DNA from: Planifilum fulgidum
Lineage (GTDB): Bacteria > Bacillota > Bacilli > Thermoactinomycetales > DSM-44946
NCBI RefSeq assembly: GCF_900113175.1
Contig: NZ_FOOK01000005.1
Location: forward strand, 1 to 64,000
Direction of reading: 5' to 3'
Length of the DNA: 64,000 nucleotides
The notes beneath the pieces were generated by a model. It saw only the letters and a list, made by a program, of their open reading frames with translations, ran no database searches and was not told the origin of the DNA. A program made the translations under genes and the position numbers. Below are positions 1-11,393 of the stretch, one piece after another (the stretch's first letter is position 1; every line of letters starts with the position of its first letter).

Positions 1-243
1 CTCAATGAGGCGTCTTTCCGAACGAATTCCGTACAAATAACCGATCAAAAGCATTTTGAACAGCATGACCGGATCGATGCAAGGACGCCCATTATCTTGA
101 CAATACAAGGGGCGGCATTTTTCCGCGATAAACGAAAAGTCGATGGTTTCATTGATTTTTCTAAGCAAGTGATCTTGGGGAACAAGGTCTTCTATGTTGA
201 CTGTTTCGGGTTGAAATTCCCTGGATGGGTTCGTCCTGAACAT
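1..243 (-). CDS. IS1182-family transposase, N-terminal part (cut by window edge)
   Basis: Reading the minus strand from ATG at 243 gives 81 residues before the window ends. They match the N-terminal domain (DUF772 type) of IS1182/IS5-like DDE transposases: an early segment like FSFIAEKCRPLYCQDNGRP, then IDPVMLFKMLLIGYLYGIRS, which is the hallmark of the family. A purine-rich ribosome binding site (GGAAGG, about 251-257) precedes the ATG. The catalytic DDE domain would lie beyond base 1, so intactness cannot be judged. The element sits just downstream of gyrA, where Bacillus relatives often carry rRNA or tRNA genes. Confidence 0.85.
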   Translation of the reverse strand, partial: MFRTNPSREFQPETVNIEDLVPQDHLLRKINETIDFSFIAEKCRPLYCQDNGRPCIDPVMLFKMLLIGYLYGIRSERRLIE

Positions 244-256
244 ATAAAAACCTTCC

Positions 257-278
257 TTCGGAATTGTTTTATTCCGAA
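257..278. repeat. Inverted repeat before the transposase gene
   Basis: TTCGGAAT at 257-264 and ATTCCGAA at 271-278 form a perfect 8-bp dyad with a 6-base loop, just upstream of the transposase ribosome binding site. It may be part of the element's terminal sequence or a hairpin that limits read-through into the transposase. The outer boundary of the element was not identified. Confidence 0.4.
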
Positions 279-284
279 TTCAAC

Positions 285-318
285 AAAAAAGGCTGTTGAC
301 CCTTCTTTGTCAACAGCC
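285..318 (-). terminator. Intrinsic terminator of gyrBA
   Basis: On the minus strand GGCTGTTGAC (300-291 region) pairs with GTCAACAGCC across an 8-base loop, and the stem is followed by six T (complement of AAAAAA at 285-290). A second hairpin lies closer to gyrA (322-330 with 339-347). Together they end the gyrase transcript before the insertion element. Confidence 0.85.
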
Positions 319-358
319 TCAAGCCGGAGAGAGTATCCTCTCCGGCTCAGATTGCCGA

Positions 359-2794
359 TCACTCTTCTTCCCCGTCGGCGATGTGCACCCGGGCGACGGT
401 GGCCACCTCTTCTCCCTCCCGCAGGGAGATCAGTTTGACCCCCTGGGTGTAGCGGCCCTGCTGGGAAATATCGGAGACGTTGAGGCGGATCACCATGCCG
501 CCGTTGGTGACCAGCATCAGATCCTCCCGGGGAGTCACCATCTTCAAACCGACGACGGGCCCGTTCTTTTCGGTGACGGTGAGGGTCTTGATCCCCTTGC
601 CGCCCCGGGACTGCTGCCGGTATTCCGAAAGGGGCGTCCGTTTTCCGTACCCCTTGGCGGTGACGATCATCACCTCGTGATCCGGATAAGCGATGTCCAT
701 GTCGATCACTTCGTCCCCTTCGCTCAGGGTGATCCCCTTCACCCCCGTCGCCGAACGGCCCATCTGCCGGACATCCTGTTCGGAGAAGCGGATCGACATC
801 CCGAAGCGCGTCCCCAGGATGATCTCCTGCTGGCCGTCGGTCAGGCGGACGCCGACCAGCTCGTCCCCCTCCCGGAGATTGATGGCGAAAAGGCCGTTCC
901 GCCGGATGTGCTCAAACTCCTCCAGGGCCGTCTTCTTGATCACCCCGTGCTTGGTGGCGAAGAAGAGCATTCTGTCCTGCGCGAACTCCTTCACCGGGAT
1001 GACCGCGTGGATGTACTCCCCGGGCTCAATCTGGATCAGGTTGATGATCGGGGTTCCCCGGGCCGTCCGGCTGAGCTCCGGCACCTCGTAGGCCTTCAAC
1101 CGGTACACCTTGCCCCGGTTGGAGAAAAAGAGCAGATAGTTGTGGGAATTGCAGACGAACAGGTGCTGGACGAAATCGTCCTCCCGGGTGCCCATCCCGG
1201 TGACGCCCCGTCCGCCGCGCCGCTGGGCCCGGTAGGAGGACAGGGGCATCCGCTTGATGTACCCGCGATGGGTGAGCAGGACCGCCACCTCTTCCTCGGG
1301 GATCAGGTCCTCCTCGTCAATCTCATCCGCATCCGGCTTGATCCGCGTTCTCCGCTCGTCGGCGAATTTCTCCCTGATCTCCAGAAGCTCGTCCCGGACC
1401 ACCCCGCGGATCCTCGCTTCGTCGGCGAGGATGGCCTTCAGTTCGGCGATCGTTTTGAGCAGCTCCCCGTACTCGTCCTCGATCTTCTCCCGCTCCAGGC
1501 CGGTCAGGCGCTGCAGCCGCATGTCCAGGATGGCCTGGGCCTGCTTTTCGGTCAGGCCGAAGCGCTCCATCAGGCCGGCCCTCGCCTCGTCCGCCGTCCG
1601 GGAGCCGCGGATCAGGTCGATCACTTCGTCGATGTGATCCAGGGCGATCCGCAGCCCCTCCAGAATATGGGCCCTCTCTTCCGCCTTGCGCAGGTCGAAC
1701 TGGGTTCTGCGGCGGATCACTTCGACCTGGTGTTCCAGGTAGTGGTGAAGGAGCTCCTTCAGGTTGAGCACCTGGGGCTGCCCTTTCACCAGGGCCAGCA
1801 TGATCACCCCGAAGCTCGTCTGGAGCGCCGTGTGCTTGTACAGGTTGTTCAACACCACCCGCGGGTTGACGTCGCGCCTAAGTTCGATCACGACGCGCAT
1901 CCCGTTCCGGTCCGATTCGTCCCGGAGGTCGGTGATGCCTTCCACCCGCTTTTCCCGGACCAGTTCGGCGATCTTCTCCACCAGCCTGGCCTTGTTGACC
2001 TGATAAGGGAGCTCCTCGACGACGATGCGCATCTTGCCGCCGGAGGCCTCTTCGATGCGCGTCTTGGCCCGGACCTGAAGGTTGCCCCGCCCCGTGCGAT
2101 AGGCCTTCCGGATTCCGTCCGTCCCCAGGATCACCCCGCCGGTGGGAAAATCGGGGCCCTTGATCGATTTCATCAACTCCTCCACCGTCACGTCGGGGTT
2201 TTCAATCAGCTTGACCAGGGCGTCGATCACTTCCCCGAGGTTGTGCGGAGGAATGTTGGTGGCCATGCCGACGGCGATCCCCGAGGCTCCGTTGATGAGC
2301 AGATTGGGGATGCGGGAGGGCAGCACCAGGGGCTCCTCCAGGCTGCCGTCGTAGTTGGGCCCGAAGTCGATGGTTTCCTTCTTGATGTCCCGGAGCATCT
2401 CCAGGGCGATGGGCGCAAGCCGCGCCTCGGTGTAACGCATCGCCGCCGGGGAATCGCCGTCGACGGAACCGAAGTTGCCGTGCCCGTCGATCAGCATGTA
2501 CCGGTAGGAAAAATCCTGGGCCATCCGGACCATCGAGTCATAGACCGCCGCATCGCCGTGGGGATGGTAGCGGGCCAGCACGTTTCCCACCACGTTGGCC
2601 GACTTCTTGTACGGCTTGTCCGGAGTGATCCCCAGTTCGAACATGGAATAAAGAATCCGCCGGTGAACCGGCTTCAGCCCGTCCCGCACGTCGGGCAGGG
2701 CGCGGCTGACGATCACGCTCATGGCGTAATCGAGAAAGGAGTTGCGCATCTCCTGGCTGATATTCACTTCCTGGATCCGTTCGGTATCTGGCAT
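359..2794 (-). CDS. gyrA: DNA gyrase subunit A
   Basis: GyrA (811 aa) is the breakage-reunion subunit of gyrase, which introduces negative supercoils with GyrB. The catalytic tyrosine is Y121 in AAMRYTEAR. The GyrA box QRRGGRG at 524-530, followed by the C-terminal beta-pinwheel repeats, shows that this is gyrase and not ParC. In the quinolone-resistance region the usual serine after HPHGD is alanine (A82, E. coli position 83), while the aspartate equivalent to D87 (D86) is kept. It follows gyrB by 53 bp on the same strand and runs away from oriC. The start ATG at 2794 has a purine-rich ribosome binding site (GGAGGGA). Confidence 0.98.
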   Translation of the reverse strand: MPDTERIQEVNISQEMRNSFLDYAMSVIVSRALPDVRDGLKPVHRRILYSMFELGITPDKPYKKSANVVGNVLARYHPHGDAAVYDSMVRMAQDFSYRYMLIDGHGNFGSVDGDSPAAMRYTEARLAPIALEMLRDIKKETIDFGPNYDGSLEEPLVLPSRIPNLLINGASGIAVGMATNIPPHNLGEVIDALVKLIENPDVTVEELMKSIKGPDFPTGGVILGTDGIRKAYRTGRGNLQVRAKTRIEEASGGKMRIVVEELPYQVNKARLVEKIAELVREKRVEGITDLRDESDRNGMRVVIELRRDVNPRVVLNNLYKHTALQTSFGVIMLALVKGQPQVLNLKELLHHYLEHQVEVIRRRTQFDLRKAEERAHILEGLRIALDHIDEVIDLIRGSRTADEARAGLMERFGLTEKQAQAILDMRLQRLTGLEREKIEDEYGELLKTIAELKAILADEARIRGVVRDELLEIREKFADERRTRIKPDADEIDEEDLIPEEEVAVLLTHRGYIKRMPLSSYRAQRRGGRGVTGMGTREDDFVQHLFVCNSHNYLLFFSNRGKVYRLKAYEVPELSRTARGTPIINLIQIEPGEYIHAVIPVKEFAQDRMLFFATKHGVIKKTALEEFEHIRRNGLFAINLREGDELVGVRLTDGQQEIILGTRFGMSIRFSEQDVRQMGRSATGVKGITLSEGDEVIDMDIAYPDHEVMIVTAKGYGKRTPLSEYRQQSRGGKGIKTLTVTEKNGPVVGLKMVTPREDLMLVTNGGMVIRLNVSDISQQGRYTQGVKLISLREGEEVATVARVHIADGEEE

Positions 2795-2847
2795 CGGTTA
2801 GTCCCTCCGTCCGTTGATCCGGCCGCCTTCGGCCGACCGCGGCAGCG

Positions 2848-5057
<2,210 letters not shown>

Positions 5058-5061
5058 CCTC

Positions 5062-6180
5062 TCACCTCAGTTCCGTGAAGGTTCCGCCTTCCACCCGCCA
5101 GATCCGGGCCCGCTCCAGGGTCTCTTTCCCGATGCCCTCCAGGCTGGTGGCGGTGACGAAGGTTTGCACCCTGTCCCGGATCGTCTCCAACAGGTGTGTC
5201 TTCCGGTGGTCGTCCAGCTCGGAAAGAACATCATCCAACAAAAGGATGGGATAATGGCCGATTTCCCGATGGATCAACTCGATTTCCGCCAATTTGAGGG
5301 CCAGCGCCGCCGTTCGCTGCTGGCCCTGGGAGCCGTAAGCGAACAGATCGAACCCGTTGACGATGAGCCGGAGGTCGTCCCGATGGGGGCCGAGCAGGGT
5401 GCTTCCCCGCCGGATTTCCTGTTCCCGGATCCGGGGCAGCTCCCGGCGGAGCTGCTGTTTCCACGTCTCCGGAGAGCTTTTTTCGTCGAGGTCGACGGAA
5501 GGGGCGTAAAGGACCTTCAGCTCTTCCACTCCCCGGCTGATCGCCCGGTGAATCCGTCCGGCCCGCTCCGAAAGGGAGCGCACGAATTCGAAGCGCTTCT
5601 TCCACACCGGAACCGCCGTTTCGATCCACTGTTCGTCCAGCACTTCAAGCAGCGCCGCATCCGCCTGGCGGCGTCCCGACAGTTCCTTCAACAGGCTGTT
5701 TCGCTGGGAGACCAGTTGTTTGTAGCGGGTCAGATGATATACGTAAGCGGGGCTGATCTGACCGATCTCCGTATCGATGAACCGGCGCCGGACCTGAGGG
5801 CTTCCCTTGACGATGTCCAGATCCTCCGGCGCAAACAAGACGACGACCAATGTTCCGATGTATTCGCTGAGGCGGCGCTGTTCCACTCCGTTGCGGACGA
5901 CCTGTTTCCCCCGTTCCGAAAGGCGCACCTCCAGGCGGTGGAGTCGGTCCCCTCTCCGGATGCGCACGGCAAGCCGGGCGGCCGGTTGATTCCAACGAAT
6001 CAGCTCCCGGTGGGACCGTGCCCGGTGGGATTTTCCCAGCGCCAAAACGTAGAGGGATTCCAGCAAATTGGTCTTTCCCTGGGCGTTGGCCCCGATGAAC
6101 AGATGAAGGTCCCCCGGGCAGGCGAGGTTCAGCCGCTCGATGTTCCGAAATTGACTCACTTCCAATTCTTCGACGCGCAA
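5062..6180 (-). CDS. recF: DNA replication and repair protein RecF
   Basis: RecF (372 aa) is an SMC-like ATPase that helps load RecA at gapped DNA and stalled forks. It has a Walker A at 30-37 (GANAQGKT), an early Q-loop region, the ABC signature-like segment GSQGQQRTAALALKLAE and a Walker B LLLDDVLSELD near residue 320. Length is normal. I chose TTG at 6180 because GGAGGGG lies about 10 bases upstream. It follows rlbA closely on the same strand. Confidence 0.96.
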   Translation of the reverse strand: MRVEELEVSQFRNIERLNLACPGDLHLFIGANAQGKTNLLESLYVLALGKSHRARSHRELIRWNQPAARLAVRIRRGDRLHRLEVRLSERGKQVVRNGVEQRRLSEYIGTLVVVLFAPEDLDIVKGSPQVRRRFIDTEIGQISPAYVYHLTRYKQLVSQRNSLLKELSGRRQADAALLEVLDEQWIETAVPVWKKRFEFVRSLSERAGRIHRAISRGVEELKVLYAPSVDLDEKSSPETWKQQLRRELPRIREQEIRRGSTLLGPHRDDLRLIVNGFDLFAYGSQGQQRTAALALKLAEIELIHREIGHYPILLLDDVLSELDDHRKTHLLETIRDRVQTFVTATSLEGIGKETLERARIWRVEGGTFTELR

Positions 6181-6196
6181 CCGGCCACCCCTCCCG

Positions 6197-6412
6197 TCAG
6201 GAATGAATCACCCGGATGGGCTCATGTCCGGGGATTTCCACCGTGTCTCCCGGCACGAGCTTGCGGCCTCGGCGCGTCTCCCGCTCCCCGTTGACCTTCA
6301 CTTCGACGTCGAGCAGGAAGTGCTTTGCCTGTCCCCCGGTGGCGATGATTTCCGCCTTTTTCAGCAGCTGCCCCAGCTGGATGGTGGGCGTGTTGATCGC
6401 AATGTTCCGCAT
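6197..6412 (-). CDS. rlbA: S4-domain RNA-binding protein RlbA (YaaA)
   Basis: This is a 71-residue S4-domain protein, with LGQLLKKAEIIATGGQAKHF and VNGERETRRGRKL typical of the RNA-binding S4 fold. In Bacillus the yaaA/rlbA gene always sits between dnaN and recF and has been linked to ribosome assembly. An upstream GTG (6421) overlaps the GGGGGG ribosome binding site, so ATG at 6412 is the more likely start. That choice also gives the same length as in B. subtilis. Confidence 0.92.
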   Translation of the reverse strand: MRNIAINTPTIQLGQLLKKAEIIATGGQAKHFLLDVEVKVNGERETRRGRKLVPGDTVEIPGHEPIRVIHS

Positions 6413-6430
6413 GCGGGTCACCCCCCTGTG

Positions 6431-7567
6431 CTACCGGGTCCGGATCGGCACGATCAGGTGGAGGGAATCGTCGCTGTCCACCGGCCGGATCGAGAAGGGG
6501 GTCATCGGTCCGGTCAAAAGGATTCGGATTTCCTCGCTGTCCACCGCCCGAAGCGCTTCGATCATGTAGCGGGCGTTGAAGGAAATGCTCATCGGCTCTC
6601 CGCTCACCCGGGCCGAAACCTCTTCCGTGACGCTTCCCACGTCCTGGGCGGCGGAGCTCACTTCGACGCGTCCGTCGTCACTTACTACCCATTTTATCAC
6701 ATTATCCCGGCCGTCCCGACTGATCAGGGAGGCGCGATCCACGGACTCCAGCAATTCCTTGGTCGAAAGGACCAGTTCCGTCCTTCCTCCCCTGGGGATC
6801 ACCCGGTCGGTGTCCGGGTAATTGCCGCTCAAAAGCCGGGTGAAAAACTTCAGGTGCGTCGTCTCGATCAAGAGCTGGTTGTCCGATACGACGATGTCGA
6901 CCCAGCCGGACCGGTCGGCCAGGATTTTCCCCACCTCCGACAAGCTTTTCCCCGGAACGATCACGTTGGCCAGGGTCAGGCCCTCCGGGGCCTCCACCTC
7001 CGCTTCCCGGCGGGACAGGCGGTGGCTGTCGGTGGCGACGAGGCGCAGCCTGCCGCCCTCCAGCTGCCAAAGGACGCCCATCAGGACCCCCCGGGCCTCG
7101 GAGGTGGAGACGGCAAACACCGTCTGCCGGATCATCGTCTGCAGAAGATCGGCCGGAAGGCTGAACTTGCGGTCTTCCACAAGCTCCGGCAGCCGGGGAT
7201 ATTCCTCGGGATCCATGGCGTTCAGTTGGAACCGGGCCTGTCCGGAGCAGATCGTGGCCACCCGCCGCTCGTCCACTTCCCATTCCACTTCATCCTCCGG
7301 CAGCTTGCGAACCAATTCCCCGATGATGCGTCCGGGGAGAACGGTATTACCTATTCTTTCCAAGTGGACAATTTCCTTATCCTCCTCGCGCAGGGGAACC
7401 CGCACCTGGATGGTCAGATCGGCGTTGCTTCCGGTGAAGAAGATGCCTTCCTCGTCTGCCGTCACTTTGATTCCCGTCAGAATGGGAATGGTCGTTCTCG
7501 TGGAGACCGCCTTGGACACCTGGGAGACCGCATCCACCAAGGCGGAGCGGGCGATGCGGAACTTCAT
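6431..7567 (-). CDS. dnaN: DNA polymerase III sliding clamp (beta subunit)
   Basis: DnaN (378 aa) is the ring-shaped processivity clamp that tethers PolC and DnaE to DNA. Three repeated clamp domains are present: the first ends near residue 125, and the last carries FNARYMIEALRAVDSEEIRI and the closing LIVPIRTR, which forms the peptide-binding pocket. The ATG at 7567 has GGAGGG upstream. It lies downstream of dnaA with the origin unwinding region between them, as in Bacillus. Confidence 0.97.
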   Translation of the reverse strand: MKFRIARSALVDAVSQVSKAVSTRTTIPILTGIKVTADEEGIFFTGSNADLTIQVRVPLREEDKEIVHLERIGNTVLPGRIIGELVRKLPEDEVEWEVDERRVATICSGQARFQLNAMDPEEYPRLPELVEDRKFSLPADLLQTMIRQTVFAVSTSEARGVLMGVLWQLEGGRLRLVATDSHRLSRREAEVEAPEGLTLANVIVPGKSLSEVGKILADRSGWVDIVVSDNQLLIETTHLKFFTRLLSGNYPDTDRVIPRGGRTELVLSTKELLESVDRASLISRDGRDNVIKWVVSDDGRVEVSSAAQDVGSVTEEVSARVSGEPMSISFNARYMIEALRAVDSEEIRILLTGPMTPFSIRPVDSDDSLHLIVPIRTR

Positions 7568-7601
7568 GGGAAACCCTCCTCATTCCCGTATTTTTTCGAA
7601 A

Positions 7602-7608
7602 TGTCGAA
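7602..7608. promoter_or_regulatory. Possible Spo0A box in the dnaA-dnaN spacer
   Basis: TGTCGAA followed by AA matches the core of the Spo0A-binding 0A box (TTTGTCGAA type). In B. subtilis Spo0A binds near oriC and restrains initiation during sporulation. A single 7-mer can occur by chance several times in a window of this size, so the call is weak. Confidence 0.25.
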
Positions 7609-7660
7609 AAGATGGAATCCCCGGCCGTATGGGAGGAGAGAGTCATATTTTCGGGGATGG

Positions 7661-7724
7661 ATACATAGATTATTTATTTTTGAGCAGCAGCAGAAGTAAT
7701 AGGCCCTGTGAATGGTGTGGATAA
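7661..7724 (-). other. oriC basal unwinding system: DnaA box, DnaA-trios and AT-rich element
   Basis: Reading the minus strand: a perfect DnaA box TTATCCACA (7724-7716), a short spacer with CACAGGGC, then seven triplets CTA-TTA-CTT-CTG-CTG-CTG-CTC (7702-7682), then an AT-rich stretch (7681-7661). This order is the same as in the B. subtilis origin, where DnaA spreads from the box onto the trios and opens the AT-rich duplex. Weaker box-like sequences lie at 7740-7748 (complement TTATCCCAG) and near 7789-7797 (TTGTCCACA). This marks the likely start site of replication. Confidence 0.85.
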
Positions 7725-7815
7725 CCGGCCATAAGTCCGCTGGGATAAGGAATTCCGCTGTGGAAAGGGCTGTGCATGGGTTTGTCCGTTTTGTCCACAT
7801 GTGAAGAAAGGGGAC

Positions 7816-9159
7816 CTACCTCCTGTGACGAATCCGCTTTTTCAGCTCTTCGATCTCGTCCTTCAGCTGGGGATCCTTGGCCAGCAAACTGCTGATCTTC
7901 TCATGGGCGTGGATGACGGTGGTGTGATCCCGTCCCCCGAATTGTTCCCCGATCTTCGGCAGGGAGCTGTCGGTCATCTCCCGGCACAGATACATGGCGA
8001 TCTGCCTGGGAAAGGCGACGTTTTTGGTCCGCTTCTTCGCCTTCAGATCCTCGATGCTCAGGCGGTAGAAGGCGCAGACTTCCTGTTGAATGTCCTGGAT
8101 GCTGACGGCCCGTTCCCGGTGGTTCGGAACGATGTCCTTCAGGGCCTCCGCGGCCAGTTCCGGAGTGATCGGCTGGTTCATCAGCGCGGAATAGGCGACG
8201 ACGCGGATCAAGGCCCCTTCCAGTTCCCGGATGTTGGTGTCGATCCGGTCGGCGATGTAGGCCAGCACCTCGCCGGGGATGTCCAGATTGTCGGCGCTCG
8301 CTTTCTTGCGAAGGATGGCGAGGCGCGTTTCCAGGTCCGGCGGCTGAATGTCGGTGATCAGTCCCCATTCGAAGCGGGAGCGAAGGCGGTCTTCCAGCGT
8401 CGGGATCTCCTTGGGGGGCCGGTCGCTGGAGATGACGATCTGTTTGCTCTCTTCGTGAAGGGTATTAAAGGTATGGAAAAATTCCTCCTGGGTTTGTTCC
8501 TTTCCGGCCAAAAACTGAATGTCGTCGATCAACAGGATGTCCACATTCCGGTATTTGTTGCGGAAGTCGACCGTCTTGTTGTCGCGGATCGAATTGATGA
8601 ACTCGTTGGTGAACTTCTCCGAGGAGATGTAGACCACCCGGCTGCCGGGGTTGTGCTCCAGGACATAATGGCCGATGGCGTGCATCAGATGGGTTTTTCC
8701 CAGGCCCACCCCGCCGTAGATGAACAGGGGATTGTACGCCTTGGCCGGCGCTTCGGCCACGGCCAGGGACGCCGCGTGGGCGAAGCGGTTGCCGGAACCG
8801 ATGACGAAGCTGTCAAAGGTGTAGCGGGGATTCAGCATCGTCTTCGGGGGGTCGTCCGTTGCGGCCGGTTTTTTCTCCGGACCGGCAGCCCTTTGTTCCG
8901 CTTCCGCGGGCTGGGCGTTGACGATCCGCACCTCGATTTCCTTGCCGGTGATCTCCAGCAGGGTGTCGCGGATCAGATCGACATAGTGGGAGGCCAGCCA
9001 GTCGCGGGTGAAATCGTTGGGGGCGGAGATCACCAGGGTGTCATCATCATAATCCACGGCTTTTGTGGACATCAGCCACGTTTCAAAACTGGGCTTGCTC
9101 AGCTTCCCCCGGATCGATTCCAGGGCCCGGGACCACAGCTCCTGGATGGACATGTCCAC
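7816..9159 (-). CDS. dnaA: Chromosomal replication initiator DnaA
   Basis: DnaA (447 aa) binds DnaA boxes and melts oriC. Visible domains are: domain I (1-75, DnaD/DnaB-contact fold); a short linker at about 76-108; the AAA+ domain with Walker A GGVGLGKT (149-156), Walker [10 protein letters not shown] and the initiator-specific helix; and the C-terminal box-recognition helix-turn-helix with [14 protein letters not shown]. The start is GTG at 9159, seven bases after AAGGAGGT; an ATG six bases inside is spaced too far. The DnaA boxes immediately upstream imply autoregulation. Confidence 0.98.
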   Translation of the reverse strand: MDMSIQELWSRALESIRGKLSKPSFETWLMSTKAVDYDDDTLVISAPNDFTRDWLASHYVDLIRDTLLEITGKEIEVRIVNAQPAEAEQRAAGPEKKPAATDDPPKTMLNPRYTFDSFVIGSGNRFAHAASLAVAEAPAKAYNPLFIYGGVGLGKTHLMHAIGHYVLEHNPGSRVVYISSEKFTNEFINSIRDNKTVDFRNKYRNVDILLIDDIQFLAGKEQTQEEFFHTFNTLHEESKQIVISSDRPPKEIPTLEDRLRSRFEWGLITDIQPPDLETRLAILRKKASADNLDIPGEVLAYIADRIDTNIRELEGALIRVVAYSALMNQPITPELAAEALKDIVPNHRERAVSIQDIQQEVCAFYRLSIEDLKAKKRTKNVAFPRQIAMYLCREMTDSSLPKIGEQFGGRDHTTVIHAHEKISSLLAKDPQLKDEIEELKKRIRHRR

Positions 9160-9192
9160 ATGGGAAACCTCCTTTCGGTGATGTCAACAGAT

Positions 9193-9529
9193 TTATGCAC
9201 AACATGAGGGCGGCCGGAACGAAGAGCGCAGGAAAGCGGAGGCGTTTTCCACACTGTCCACAGGGTGTCAGAGGAAAACATCCACAAGATCTTGTGGATT
9301 TCCACACAATTATCCACAAGCCGTGGATAAAGGAGGAAGCGATCGAAGTTATCCACTGGGGAAAACACAAACATGATACCAAATGATTCTAGCAATGACA
9401 ATGGGATTTGAGACATTTATCCACAGTTCACAGGGCCCGGGAATCCCCTTGTCCACAGGGAGGGGATGTGTGGACAACCGGAGGATAAGCTGGGGATTCC
9501 CCGGAATCGGACCGTCGGAGTTATCCACA
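9193..9529. other. oriC upstream DnaA-box array
   Basis: The 540-base gap between dnaA and rpmH is packed with DnaA boxes. Perfect TTATCCACA lies at 9310-9318, 9417-9425 and 9521-9529. One-mismatch forms are TTATGCACA 9193-9201, TTATCCACG (complement) 9322-9330, TTATCCACT 9349-9357, TTGTCCACA 9449-9457 and its complement TGTGGACAA 9469-9477. Further degenerate copies lie at 9250-9290. This corresponds to the incA/incB half of the bipartite Bacillus origin and also covers the dnaA promoter. Confidence 0.93.
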
Positions 9530-9549
9530 TGTGGACTTCTCCCCGTTCC

Positions 9550-9579
9550 TTGACAACCTTCTTTTTGGCCCGATATAAT
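9550..9579 (+). promoter_or_regulatory. Sigma-A promoter of rpmH
   Basis: TTGACA (9550-9555) and TATAAT (9574-9579) are both perfect consensus hexamers with an 18-bp spacer. This is the strongest promoter I see in the window. It drives rpmH-rnpA away from oriC. The leader of about 115 bases contains a possible long hairpin (GCGACC around 9656-9661 with GGTCGC around 9680-9685). Confidence 0.9.
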
Positions 9580-9699
9580 TAGAAAGACTGTCATCCCGAC
9601 GCCGGATGTCGATGGCGGAAACAGACGGAGAAGGGAGGGTACCGGGTTTTTGGGTGCGACCCTTCGGGGCTTTGCCTGCGGTCGCCCACCGGAAGCGAT

Positions 9700-9834
9700 A
9701 TGAAACGAACCTATCAGCCGAGCAGGCGGAAGCGGAAGAACGTGCATGGCTTCCGTAAGCGGATGAGCACGAAAAACGGACGCAAAGTGCTTCGAAACCG
9801 CCGGCGCAAGGGCAGAAAAGTGTTGTCCGCTTAA
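9700..9834 (+). CDS. rpmH: 50S ribosomal protein L34
   Basis: This is a 44-residue, strongly basic protein starting [19 protein letters not shown] and ending [10 protein letters not shown], the exact length and pattern of L34. It is the first gene to the right of oriC, as in nearly all bacteria, and is followed by a terminator and rnpA. The ribosome binding site before the ATG is weak (GGAAG). Reading frames on the opposite strand here are shadows. Confidence 0.97.
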   Translation: MKRTYQPSRRKRKNVHGFRKRMSTKNGRKVLRNRRRKGRKVLSA

Positions 9835-9863
9835 GGCCACCGTCATGCAGCGTGGCCTTTTTT
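9835..9863 (+). terminator. Terminator/attenuator between rpmH and rnpA
   Basis: GGCCAC (9835-9840) pairs with GTGGCC (9852-9857), followed by six T. It starts at the rpmH stop, so it probably lets only part of the strong rpmH transcript continue into rnpA. Confidence 0.75.
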
Positions 9864-9955
9864 CCTATTTCCGGGACGAAAAGGGTTTATTTTCGGGATA
9901 ATCCGTTCCATACTGAAATTTGAGAGGCTTTCAGGTTCCGGAAGGAGGGGCGCCC

Positions 9956-10315
9956 TTGCAACGGGAACACCGCCTGAGGCGGAGGAACGATTTCCGACGG
10001 GTGTTCCGCGCCGGTTCCTCGACGGCCAACCGGCAATTTGTCGTGTACAGTTTGAGGCGGCTTGACGACGGACCGGTCCGGATCGGCGTCTCCGTCAGCC
10101 GCAAGGTGGGCAAGGCGGTTACGCGAAACCGGGTGAAGCGGCTGGTGAAGGAGGTTCTGCGCCAGAAGATCGAATCGCTGCCCGAAGGAACGGACCTGGT
10201 CATCATCGCCCGCGCTCCCGCCGCGACCATGAATTACCATCAGGTGAAGTCCAGCTTGCGACACGTGATGTCCAAAGGAAAATTGCTCAAGCAAAACGAA
10301 GAAAAAAAGAGGTGA
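9956..10315 (+). CDS. rnpA: Ribonuclease P protein component
   Basis: This is the basic protein subunit of RNase P (119 aa), which matures tRNA 5' ends together with the RnpB RNA. The RNR-type signature [20 protein letters not shown] is present, with [14 protein letters not shown] near the N terminus. I chose TTG at 9956 because GAAGGAGG (9941-9948) lies eight bases upstream; a longer in-frame extension from 9920 has no such site. It is followed closely by yidD. Confidence 0.95.
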   Translation: MQREHRLRRRNDFRRVFRAGSSTANRQFVVYSLRRLDDGPVRIGVSVSRKVGKAVTRNRVKRLVKEVLRQKIESLPEGTDLVIIARAPAATMNYHQVKSSLRHVMSKGKLLKQNEEKKR

Positions 10316-10323
10316 GGGTGGCG

Positions 10324-10533
10324 ATGAAGGTCATCGCGTTGGGGGCGATCCGTTTCTACCGCCGTTTCATCTCCCCCCTGAAACCGCCGACCTGCCGGTT
10401 TTACCCCACCTGTTCCGAGTACGGATTGACGGCGATTTCCCGCTACGGCGTGCTGCGCGGGGGGTGGCTCACGGTGAAGCGGATCGCCAAGTGCCATCCC
10501 TTTCATCCGGGAGGCTACGATCCGGTTCCCTGA
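10324..10533 (+). CDS. yidD: Membrane protein insertion efficiency factor YidD
   Basis: This small YidD-family protein (69 aa) has the three conserved cysteine contexts [15 protein letters not shown] and [14 protein letters not shown]. YidD assists YidC-dependent membrane insertion, and the gene lies between rnpA and yidC as usual. ATG at 10324 follows GAGGTGAGGG; alternative GTG starts at 10312 and 10318 overlap that site and are less likely. Confidence 0.93.
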   Translation: MKVIALGAIRFYRRFISPLKPPTCRFYPTCSEYGLTAISRYGVLRGGWLTVKRIAKCHPFHPGGYDPVP

Positions 10534-10642
10534 GGCCGGGCCGGTCGGGACTCGGCCGTCATACATATCCGCGTCTTTTCGATCACTGCTCGAAAAAGTT
10601 TCCGAACCTTTTTGAGTCGGAACCGTCAAGGGGGCGTTTTTA

Positions 10643-11389
10643 TTGCAAAAACGTCGCAGAAAATGGATCGGTCTTTTGCTTCTGGCCGCGGCGTTCGGCG
10701 CCCTGGCCGGTTGCGCGCCGGATCCCTCGCAATTCAAACCGGTCGATCCGAACGGCGGCATCTGGGACAGATTTTTTGTCTATCCCCTGACCGTCGCGTT
10801 GGATGCGTTCAATGAACTGATCGGCAGTTACGGTCTTTCCATCTTGGTGGTTACGGTTATCATCCGTTTGCTCCTGCTTCCTCTGACCATCAAGCAGATG
10901 AAGAGCTCCAAGGCGATGCAGGCCCTGCAGCCGGAGCTGAAGAGGCTTCAGGAGAAGTACAGGAACAATCAGCAAAAGCTGCAGGAAGAGACGATGAAGC
11001 TCTTCCAGAAACACAACGTCAATCCCATGTCCGGGTGTCTTCCGCTCCTGATCCAGTTGCCCGTCCTGATCGCGTTCTACCAGTCGATCATGCGCAATCA
11101 ACACATCGCCGAATCGGACTTTTTGTGGATGCAGCTCGGCCAGCCCGATCCCTGGATTGTGCTGCCCGCTCTGGCGGCGTTGACCACCTACCTGCAGTCC
11201 ATCGCCACGGGGATGGGGGACAATCCGCAGACACGGGTCATGCTCTTTGTGATGCCGGTCATGATTTTTGTCCTGGCCTACCAGTTTCCGGCGGCTCTGT
11301 CTTTGTACTGGGTGTACAGCAACCTGTTCTCCATGGTTCAGTATTACTTCCTGAGCGACAAATACCGTGCAAAAAAACAGGAGGGTTGA
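10643..11389 (+). CDS. yidC: Membrane protein insertase YidC (SpoIIIJ type), lipoprotein
   Basis: YidC/Oxa1 insertase (248 aa), which inserts membrane proteins alone or with SecYEG. The start TTG (10643) leads into a lipoprotein signal with lipobox LAGC (cysteine near residue 24). Four or five membrane spans follow, with the conserved basic loop after VIIRLLLLPLTIKQMK and the amphipathic segment QPELKRLQEKYRNN. In Bacillus the copy in this position is SpoIIIJ, which is needed for sigma-G activity in the forespore. It is followed four bases later by khpB. Confidence 0.95.
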   Translation: MQKRRRKWIGLLLLAAAFGALAGCAPDPSQFKPVDPNGGIWDRFFVYPLTVALDAFNELIGSYGLSILVVTVIIRLLLLPLTIKQMKSSKAMQALQPELKRLQEKYRNNQQKLQEETMKLFQKHNVNPMSGCLPLLIQLPVLIAFYQSIMRNQHIAESDFLWMQLGQPDPWIVLPALAALTTYLQSIATGMGDNPQTRVMLFVMPVMIFVLAYQFPAALSLYWVYSNLFSMVQYYFLSDKYRAKKQEG

Positions 11390-11393
11390 CCGG

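Noticed and set aside
9349-9846. A 165-codon minus-strand frame over the origin and rpmH
   Set aside because: It runs through the DnaA-box array and antisense to rpmH; it is a shadow.
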